Shown piece by piece: positions 55,423-64,000 of a stretch of DNA of 64,000 bases (the first letter of the stretch is position 1; each line of letters starts with the position of its first letter). The stretch spans positions 22,249,000 through 22,312,999 of the forward strand of contig OZ038384.1 of NCBI GenBank assembly GCA_964036045.1, read 5' to 3'. The translations under genes were made by a program, and so were the position numbers. This DNA is from Eutreptiella sp. 'Long Island Sound 2002'. Lineage: Eukaryota > Euglenozoa > Euglenophyceae > Eutreptiales > Eutreptiaceae. The notes below the pieces were generated by a model. It did no database searches, had not been told where the DNA came from, and saw nothing but the letters and a program-made list of their open reading frames with translations.

Positions 55423-58400
55423 TCTTCTTTTGCCTATCTATTTTTTGCTCGTAACCGAACTGAGGAGGTTGCAAGCTTCAGGAGGCAGTGGTACTACCCG
55501 GACGTCCCCTGCTGCCCTCGGGAGTCTCCTCCGGGCCACTTCTGCAGGAGTGTATGCTCCTCCCGGAGGTACACTTCCCCCTCACTGAGGAAAGCAACAT
55601 TGGGGATCATCGGAATACCACGAATCCGCTTATCATGTTTGCAGCCCAATGGTCGGTGAGTCCTACTGCCCAAGCCTCCCCCCCAACATTACTCTGTAGT
55701 GTCCAGTACCAAGAACGCGCCCACAAGCTGGACTAGATACCCATGGCCATATGACCACCCCGACTGGGGGTCACCTCAGCCCGCCGGCCTACATGAATAA
55801 GTTCCGTCCCTTCGGAACTCACAGTTGATGCGCTTTACTCGCAACCCCTTCTGTTTCTCAACCTTCCAGGGGCGGTGAGCACTCTTGTGCTGACAACTAG
55901 GCCTAATGAATGTCTGCCATGACAGGTTGAGGACCCCAGTAGAGGTCCAGTTTCAGTGAGTTTACCATTACCCGCCCGAATACGTCTAGATCTGCTCCTT
56001 TTGGAGTCCTGCCCCTGCCTTGGTTGTGTCCTCCATTCCCATGCCTGTTGTTACCAGCGTGAGTGAGTGCCTTGCTGGCCACGTGTTGCATGGGATATGC
56101 CCTAATGTAATGAGGCAACGAGGAGCTGTGGCTTCCTACACCAGGGGGGAATGGCAAGCAAGCTATTGAGAAACAAGGTGTTTCCACCCTACTTGGGGAC
56201 AAGTCTGCCAACAGCTAGGACCCGTAACTGGTCCAGACCTATGGGATTCTACCCTGGTACACCTTGCTTGGCGGTGTTACCAGACCCCTAAGTGTGTTAC
56301 GTATTTATGTGTGTGTGACTCACTTATCTCTCGAGCTCGGCCTCCACTGATGTCGGACCAAAGGTACTAGTCAGTTACTATACCTTGTCCTATGGCGCCC
56401 AATTTGTGTGCTGGCGCCTATCCTTACAGTCAACACCAGAAGCCCTACCTACTACAGAACACGGGGTCAAGTTTGCGAAGGGCATACGAGACTAAAGGCC
56501 AAAGCCTCACACACTCCCCTGCCCGCTAGGAAACTCATGCGGAGCAGGAGACACCACTACACTACACTCACCACTGCCAGCACCGGCCTCCGAAGGCAGG
56601 GCGAGCACAGCGGTAATGAATCCCTACCAGGCTTGCTGACCTAACCCCTACCCGCTCTACTGGGCGGTGTTGACAACGTTCTGTCAGGCCCCCATGGCCC
56701 TCCTGTGAAAAGGCAAGCAAACAAAGCAACACTAGGCTGCTGTGGCCTGACAGGGACGCCTCCACGGGTTTCCGTGCCAGGGCTTTGGGTGAGAAGTGCA
56801 CTGGTTGAGGGCACAGCGTTTTGTACACGTTGACCACAGCCACGTTGCCCATACCCAAATCTCCATCTTTGTTTGGTGTGATCAGCGCCTTTTTTAGCCG
56901 GGAGAAAAAAATATGTTGTGTGCACCACTTCACCGTTCCCTATTCCCACCTGAAAGAGGCACACGAAGAGGGGTTTGGACCTGCAAACTAACAAGCCTCG
57001 CCGTATTCTCTGGGTCTTCGGCTTGAAACAAATTGAGTATTTCCAACCTGCCTCATCAAGCAAGCAAGCTCTAAGGACTGCGGCTGTTCTCCTCAAGAAC
57101 GTAGGGAGGAGCTCTGGGTAACCTGGCAAGGGTTCTACCGCGTGCACAACGCGTCGCCATAGAACCTTTTAATGCATCATGAGCATGCAGGGAAGAGAGG
57201 CGAAGCGAAGAGTCTGAGATCAACGTACATATTTCACCAACATCACCAACAAATCGAACCTGGTGGTGGGCTCCTCCTGGGCTTACTGACCTTACTCACG
57301 GTGCACAGAGTTTGACTGCCGAAGACACGAGCACAAAAACAACCTTAAGCGCTTTAAGCAACCCTACAACAAGTTACCACAGCTCTGTGCGATTATTGCA
57401 TCATGTGTAACATGCTCTTTTTCTTTGCTCACCTACAGGGGAGAAGACAGGATGAACGGCAAAAGCACAATGCAAAGCTAAGCCTAACGTCTTGAGCAAC
57501 CCTATTTTGACGTTTTGGCAAGCACAAGCACACACAATTCCTTTTTTTTAACCTGTGGAGAGAAGGGAAGAGTCAGCGGAGGCGCAGGGAAAGCACAACA
57601 ACGCATAAGTGCCTGAATTTAGCACATGCATCTCCAGCCCAGTGCTTACTCTAACCCTAGGTGCGTGCTGCGTGCTCCATTTGTGTGACGCACCTTTCAT
57701 TCTTCGTTATGCCTTTGCAGCGCAGGGAAGAGGAAAATGCAAACCCCACAAAATGCAACGGTAACAGCCCTAGCGTTTTAACGAACATACCAACACGAAT
57801 CCACTGCATGACAATGAAATGACGACACCATACCTCAGAAGCAGGTGTCCGCTTGCTCTGCTGCGTGGTTGCTATTTAATTGATTTTTCCTAAAGCTTAT
57901 AAAATTGTTGATGCAACTGTGAAAAATATCCTGTAAAAGCCTTTAAACTCACAGCTCACACCTTCTTTCAGAAGAGCTGTTTGGCTTCCGTAGCCTCTTT
58001 CCTCTGTTGCACTTGCCTGCGACTGCGAGTTTTGGACTAAATCTGACGAGTTTTGACGTCCTTACGACAAATTTCAGCGGTTCGACTTTTGAAGCTGCTG
58101 ACCCTTCTGCTAACTTGCAGGGTTCACACCCTGTTGGTCGAATTTTCCTTTTTTTTTCAGCTCTCGGAGTTTTGTGCAGTCCACCAGGAGTATTGCTCCG
58201 CCCTGATCCTTGGTCAGAACGTTTACTGTTAGGTTGTTTATACAACAATGGCCGTCCACATTAGAGCCTTAGACCATACCCTGGTGGGTGACCCGGTGTA
58301 CTCTAGGGAAGGGGCCTTGGTTCCATCTCCTCTACCCTGAAAGTTGTGCCAGAGGTTTTCGCCTTACGCCAGCGACTTTTGAGGATTGCCCCTTCACAGG

Positions 58401-58552
58401 GACAACATACACGGTACACTACACTGTTCTTCATGGTACCAGCAGTGTGGTAGGCTTCTATGAACTGATGAGAGTGTCAGTTGCAGGGTTCAGGGTAATT
58501 TGAGCCTGTTTCCTTGGTCCTACTAGCTTGATCAACTGGTACTGCGGGGAGG
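55423..58552 (+). other. Gypsy-B 3' non-coding region
   Basis: Long non-coding stretch equivalent to 23518-26034, with shared blocks including ACACCAGGGGGGAATG (56138-56153) and AATGCATCAT (near 57172). The LTR-proximal purine tract is degraded (GCGGGGAGGAATAAG). Confidence 0.6.
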
Positions 58553-59088
58553 AATAAGAAAAAGTCACTACCATGTTTTTTGTGGGGTACTTGATGCAGG
58601 CCAAGCCCCTCCTATTCTTTGGAAAGTAATGAAGACTAACAGTTAATCATTTTTATCAATCTTTTGAAGCTTTCAGTAAACTTTTCAAATTAACTAGGGT
58701 TATAATCCTAGCCCCCCCATGAAGTTCACCCGTACCACTCAAGTGAGCGGAGGTATCTTCCTTAATGGAGGTTATACCGAAATAAATTAGGTACTTATTG
58801 CCTTGGGCTTTGTAGGTTACGCCTAGTGGTCTCCCACCTCAGGGACCCCATACTCAATTGTTTCACCTACTTATTGTGGTGCTACATTTTAACTGACTCT
58901 GAATTCAGTTGCTTCGCCATGCTGGCCAAGGCATAGTCTGTGTCCGGTCCCAGCTATAGGCCCCTGATTGGTAACCAACTCCATTGCATGTCACACTGTG
59001 CACATGAAGTGCCTGGGACTATCCTTGGCGCCAGACGTAAGCCAGTTGTCACTATAAAACCAATCATTTCGTTTATACATGATTGACG
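58553..59088 (+). repeat. Gypsy-B 3' LTR, truncated
   Basis: Begins AATAAGAAAAAGTCACTACC and follows the 5' LTR until ATACATGATTGA at about 59088, where the match stops abruptly about 200 bp before the expected end. The break may be a deletion or a later insertion in 59089 onward. Confidence 0.75.
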
Positions 59089-62000
59089 AGTGTCCCAGGG
59101 GGTGGTCCTTCCCTAGGCACGCGGCTGCACAAAATCGAAGCATTGACAATCAATAAGAATCCACATCTTCACCGCTTGCCAGCAATACACAAACAAACGT
59201 ACAACCTTTGCCGCCTAACATAAAAGAAGACAAAAGTATGATCACGAAAATCCCATAAGATGCAAAGCAGTCAGCGAAAATTGGCTAAAAAGGAAATGCT
59301 CAACCTCTCAATGGTCTTGAAGGTCATGGTCATTCTCATGGAACATGGCAAAGGAAAATTAACCTCACATGATCCACCAACCCTTTGAGGTCAATGGCAA
59401 AGCAATAGAGAGACATGAGATACACTCACCGGCGAGCATGCACATGCAACCATGGACAACTTGACCTCAGAAAATTAGTTGATCTCATACCCTCGGGGGA
59501 CCTGGAATCCCACGTGCTCAATAGATGGACGGAGAGGGAAAGATTTTACTTGATCACGCCAAAGCGTCCTAAAGCAATGGATCAACGACCAAGAGATCTT
59601 CCGGGGTTCCCTCCCTAATTTCACATGGAGCTGGTTCCCCAAGATCTCCCAACGTCATCCCATGGCACATCCATTCCCCAACCAAATCCCAAGAGAACGT
59701 ATACTTGAACAACCGTGAGAGTATATCCATGGGGAGATTGTCCTGTCCCGAAGAGAGGGAGTCCTGCTCCAAGAGAGCACATATATATTGCCTCAGGAGA
59801 GACCTTCACCAATCCATGCCCTGAAGAGCTCCACCTTCCCATAACGCAATCCAGGTGAGCATGTGTATGGAAAGAGGATTTCGCCTAACCATGACACATG
59901 AGAGCACGCACGCACTTGAAGAGAGATTGCGTTAACGAATTAGATAAGCAGATGCCCCGGGTCACATGTACAGACCTAGACCCGGCCCGCAGAGTGAGTG
60001 CACAAAGAGAGATATCCCGGGCTTGAGGAGAGCACATCCATGGAGTCCCTGTCCCAAGGAGAGAAGTGAGGCTCTATCTGATGGGGAGAGGAGAATGTCC
60101 CTATCCCCGCCGGAGAAGAGAATCAATATTCCTTGGGGGGAGGAGAATATCCCTATCCCAAGAGAAGAGGAGAGTATCCCTATCCCAAGAGGAGAGTGTC
60201 GCAATCCCAAGAGGAGAGGAGAGGGTCCCTATCCCTAGAGGAGAAGAGGTTGCCAAACCACTTGGGAGAAGAGAGCCGATTGACTTACCCCATACATGGA
60301 GAGGGAGGGTCCCAGGTTCACCTGAGTTAGAGACGTGACCTCGACTCTTAGGGAAAGGTGGGCGCTTGGTCAACCACACCGCAAGGGTCAAAAGAACCAA
60401 GAATCTGACTACGTCATGGGCCCGACCACATCTCCAAACGGCTTCCACGAGAAGATACCCTTTGACATGTTGAACCGAAGGCAAACCATTAGTCTACACT
60501 CTCGCATGGTTCAACCTGATTGCAAAGGATCCACCTACTTCTTGGAAAGGCATGCGGTTAGAGAGATAGGGCAATCAAACGGACACAAAGTGCAAGGGAT
60601 GCCCCAAAACACTTACGTCAAAGCACTTCACACAATTACCTTCTCGTCCAGAGTAGCAAAAAACTTGGGCAATCTTCTTACACGCAACAGGCACAAAAAC
60701 CAGGAAGTATGCAATAGGGACACAATCATCTTTATCTACCAACAAGCAATGAACTAATACATGACATGCTGAAGCGAACCTGACCAAGCACTGTTGCACC
60801 ACACTTGCAACGATCACTTGAATGAATAAAATGAATGAGTGTGACCAAGCAACCAAATATATTGCATCATCAAATGAGACAACTATCCAACACTCAAGCA
60901 TGCTTGTCAACCTTCGGGTAATGAACGCAAAGCATGAATGGAGCTAATGTACACGACAGTGAGTTCAATGATTCATACACTTTTCAGTATTCAAAGAAGA
61001 TAATGTCCGTTGCACCATAGGATACATAGGTTGGGTGGGGAACTCAACGGAGGGACGTGGCAGAGTGACAAACCAAAACACAAGAAGAAAATAAAGAGTT
61101 GACTTGCGGATTGCGGAGCAACGAACGACGTACTGTCCTCCGTTCCGGTGTGTCTACCTCAGCCATTTTGACTTCAACTCCTCTTCCACTAGGAGTCCTT
61201 CAGCTTCAAGGGACTCGTGATCCCCCATACGCGTAGGCGTGGCAAAAGCCAGAGCCCAAGCGCCCACTAACGCGTACCTATCGCTTTTTAGGGGGCCTGC
61301 CGGTGTGGGCGGAGGCGCCACCGCAGGCTTTAGCCAGATCGCCATTCCGGGATTCCTATCATCCACTGTAGTCGCCCTGGATAGAGCTAACACCATAAGC
61401 ACCCGTTCAAAAGAGTTTTCAGTCGCTCGGCCTGCATTAAGGCACAGGCGGAGCAGCAGGGAGCACGCGCACGCAACAGGAGCACCAGGCGAGCACGCGC
61501 GCGCGGACAGGCCTCCGATGAACTGCTGGAGGGCATTGATATCCATCTTGTGGACTAAGAAGCTATTTCATAATAAAATTCTTCAAATTCTATGCCCGAA
61601 ATTGCATGAAAGTAACACAAACAGAAGTCGTCGGCTGATTGGCTTCATAGTGGCACACGGCATAAAACCAGGAGGCAGATAGGGTTAGATACCATGAAAC
61701 ACAAAGCCATTCAAGAGGGAGTGCATGGGATACGCGTCAACCCCCTCTCCAGAGCATATCCACGGTCCAGGGATACGTGAAGGGGTATGCTCGCTCCTTG
61801 TTGATCCTTCGGAGCGTGTACCATGCCCAAACCGGCCAGAAAGTGCAAACATGACAAAACCCCAAAAAACTGAAAATCTCGAACATATCGTCTCGCTGAG
61901 GGAAAGGGCCATCACCACTGAATCCGGAACCCCAAAAATATGGTACCCAATGCTGATAAAATGAGAAACGGAAAAAAACGTTTTTCGACCCAAATTTTTT

Positions 62001-63437
62001 TTTTTCCAGCAATTGTTTCAGCTGATGTGGCCCAGGCAGGAGCAGGAGGGAAAAGGATGACACCCTTGGACCAGGCACTGCTATCGAATGGCCGTGGGTA
62101 TCCACGGATTTGTCCAACTCCAAAACGTGTCAGAATGACAGGGCAAAGAAATTTTCGAGAATTGCTACTATTTTTTTTAACAACCATAAAACTGAGAGGT
62201 CAGGATGAAGGGGACCTGGAGGGAAACTGACCTCACCAGTGTGTCTGGCACACTTATTCGGTGGTTACGGATGTCCAGGAATCGCAAAACAGGGGCGGTA
62301 GGGTGGCGTTCTAAAAATGGAAATTTGCTGCTGAAAATAGCACAAAATGTTCTGAAAATAGAATGTGGTGACCTAAAAACAGAAACGCCATTTTTTGAAG
62401 GGGATCACCACAAACCAATGCCGTGGTTGCGTCCGGCAACCTCAAAATAGGGCTAAGTGACCTGAAAAGTTCAAGAAACAAGGCAACAGACAGTGGGGAC
62501 GAGGGAAGCAAAGCAAAACTATGGCAACTTCATGTCCCCAGCAGACTCTGAAATTCCAATCAAGTAGTCTACGAAAGCTCCCATATAGCAGGGGTGTCGC
62601 TTCTGCGGATGTAGATACCCCATGCTCCAGGAATGAGAAAATTCATTGGTCTTGGCATACGGTAGTTCGTTGGACTCCACCTAGAAAGCGGCCACCGACC
62701 GCGAACGCAGGTAGCACACATGGCCCAAGACTGATCTCGGTTCCATAATCTTGTCTCATGTCACCGAATTTGGGTTGAGGGGGTACCTTGGAGGCTTGGA
62801 ACATGAGTAAAGACATCGCTGCAGCAAAGAAAGGCTCGGAAACATTAAGATTCAGGTCAAGAGGCATACAGGTGCATTCTGTCAACAAGCAGAGGGAGCA
62901 AAATCCCTAAATTCTAGAAGTCTTGAACCACCAACATTCATACCAAATTATGAAGTGAGCACACACAAATTTTCTCTTCGGTCATAGGGTAAGAGGAGTA
63001 GTAAGTCTCGAACCTACTCCATGGTTAGGGTAAGGCTCAAATGTAGGACAACGCAACAAAAGAAAGCACAATTGAGGGGGAAGGAGTGAGTCAAACAAGT
63101 CGAGAAGCTTAGAAACACAAATAAAGTGACAATTCAAAAACTGCCATGAATTGACGACACGCACTCACTCATTCGCAGTGCTGATGGCAACAACACCCGT
63201 TGCGCAACGTCGTATGGGCCAAAATTACCGAAGTATGACTCTGGGGGACCTGAATGTATATGCTGTATGGCCTGCGCCCGTGCATGTGGTAAATTCAGTA
63301 AAATACAAACACAAAGGCATTGTTCAGGGGTATGGCATCAAAAACATTGTCTCCTGCAAAGAAACAATTGCAAAGGACCAGTAAATCAAGTCAAATCGTA
63401 AAAAGTAAACATATGATGTAGGAACTGAACAAGGGGG
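59089..63437. other. AT-richer region without a supported gene
   Basis: Sequence type changes here from GC-rich to AT-richer. It may include the 3' LTR of the minus-strand element whose pol ends at 63438, but the second LTR lies outside the window, so LTR limits cannot be set. A 140-codon + frame at 60335-60757 and a 130-codon minus frame at 61154-61546 (starts MDINALQQFIGGL, ends EEELKSKWLR) are the best open frames. Neither has a recognised domain. Confidence 0.35.
60083..60252 (+). repeat. Minisatellite, GAGGAGAGTATCCCTATCCCAA type
   Basis: About six degenerate units of 22-30 bases with the core (G/A)TCCCTATCCCAAGAGGAGA. All three + frames stay open across it because of the repeat, so the overlapping short frames at 59966-60338 are not counted as genes. 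Confidence 0.85.
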
Positions 63438-64000
63438 TGATCAGCCTCCCATAGTACAGCATGCATCCATGAAGGGATCAGTGAGGGACAAGATGTCAAC
63501 CTCAGCTTGGATGATGGCAGCCATCAAGTCCTTGGCGGAAATGTCGACGCCCTTTTGACCGAGATAGGCTTGCAACACTTTGTTGACGCGAGGCACAAAT
63601 GATGAGGGAGGTACCCAGGAGTCATGAGACTTCTCGTCTCCTTTCCCCTTCAGCTTGAACTCAATTCCCCCAGGGACGGCGGGGTTTGACCGGTGGCTCA
63701 AAACCTTGTCAACGACATAGTCGTCCTTCTCAAGGTATTCATCCTTGTCGGAGTTGTCCTCATGTTGGGTGTATTTGAAGTCCACATGCTGCCCCGTGCT
63801 ATCCGGAACACGGTCCTTCAATTGAGTCTCGTGCCAGGTTTTGAATTGACAGGGATCAGTTTGGACGAGAAAGGTGCTTGCACCAACCCTCTTGGCAATC
63901 TTACCCGGGGTATACCAAGTCTTTGTCCGATGAGTGCCGAGCGGCCGAGGTCTTTGAACCCAGACATGGCCTCCAACCTTGAAACAGGTGACGGGGCTCT
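63438..64000 (-). CDS. pol: Integrase C-terminus and chromodomain of a third Ty3/gypsy element (partial)
   Basis: The minus-strand frame is open from the window edge to TGA at 63438-63440. It begins with an integrase C-terminal segment (CFKVGGHVWVQRP, then TKTWYTPGKIAKRVG), followed by a linker and a chromodomain-like part (DYVVDKVLSHR, WVPPSSF). No stops or frameshifts occur in 187 codons, so this copy may be less decayed than gypsy-A or -B. It is a different family: its sequence and AT-richer codon use do not match them. It would bind target chromatin during integration. Pol upstream lies outside the window. Confidence 0.7.

Larger units (their letters stand above)
35489..59088 (+). mobile_element. 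Gypsy-B: decayed relative of gypsy-A, interrupted by element X
   Basis: Same plan as gypsy-A (LTR, gag with zinc knuckle, UAG, pol, chromodomain, long 3' region, LTR) but with many stops, frameshifts and strongly diverged LTRs, so much older. After removal of X and one copy of the 2959-bp repeat (12,233 bp in total) the body is continuous. The 3' LTR is cut off at about 59088. Confidence 0.85.

Noticed and set aside
60083-60252. CRISPR array
   Set aside because: Units are contiguous and degenerate with no unique spacers, and the DNA is eukaryotic. It is a minisatellite.

Overview
The window is repeat-dense eukaryotic nuclear DNA. It has no operons, no Shine-Dalgarno-led genes and no rRNA. 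It holds retrotransposons inserted inside other retrotransposons, long GC-rich stretches with many G/C homopolymer runs, and decayed coding patches. The combination of a chromodomain Ty3/gypsy family with a GC-rich retroelement family carrying RNase H and a Ulp1-like protease fits a green alga or another large-genome protist. That assignment is inference; nothing in the window fixes the species.

Layout. 1-13490: anonymous DNA with decayed coding patches (best at 967-3780) and no recognisable intact gene. 13552-34410: element Y, a 5'-truncated GC-rich retroelement on the + strand, flanked by a 61-bp direct repeat (13491-13551 and 34411-34471). It encodes a post-RT region, RNase H, a zinc finger and a second low-complexity ORF. 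Y is split at 15759/26751 by gypsy-A (15760-26745), a chromodomain Ty3/gypsy element with 711-bp LTRs, a 5-bp GGTGG target duplication and an initiator-Met-type primer site. 34472-35488: short flank. 35489-59088: gypsy-B, an older and badly decayed relative of gypsy-A. Its pol is interrupted by element X (42599-51872, minus strand), a relative of Y with RNase H, zinc finger, a Ulp1-like cysteine protease, an SR-type tail and a tandem-repeat 3' end. X lies exactly between two copies of a 2959-bp stretch of gypsy-B (39640-42598 and 51873-54831). 59089-63437: AT-richer DNA with a minisatellite. 63438-64000: the minus-strand integrase C-terminus and chromodomain of a third, different retrotransposon, running off the window.

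How the parts relate. Gypsy-A and gypsy-B share LTR sequence, gag zinc knuckle, pol order and a single in-frame UAG between gag and pol that survives in both copies, suggesting readthrough to make Gag-Pol. X and Y share the order post-RT region, RNase H (D-E-D-D), Cys/His finger, second ORF with SR and Pro-rich tracts, tandem 3' tail. Both are open at their 5' ends where an RT domain should precede, as expected of 5'-truncated products of target-primed reverse transcription.

The most unusual features are the 61-bp and 2959-bp duplications flanking Y and X, the X/Y protein architecture, the conserved gag-pol UAG, and a His at the first position of the gypsy RT catalytic motif (HIDD).
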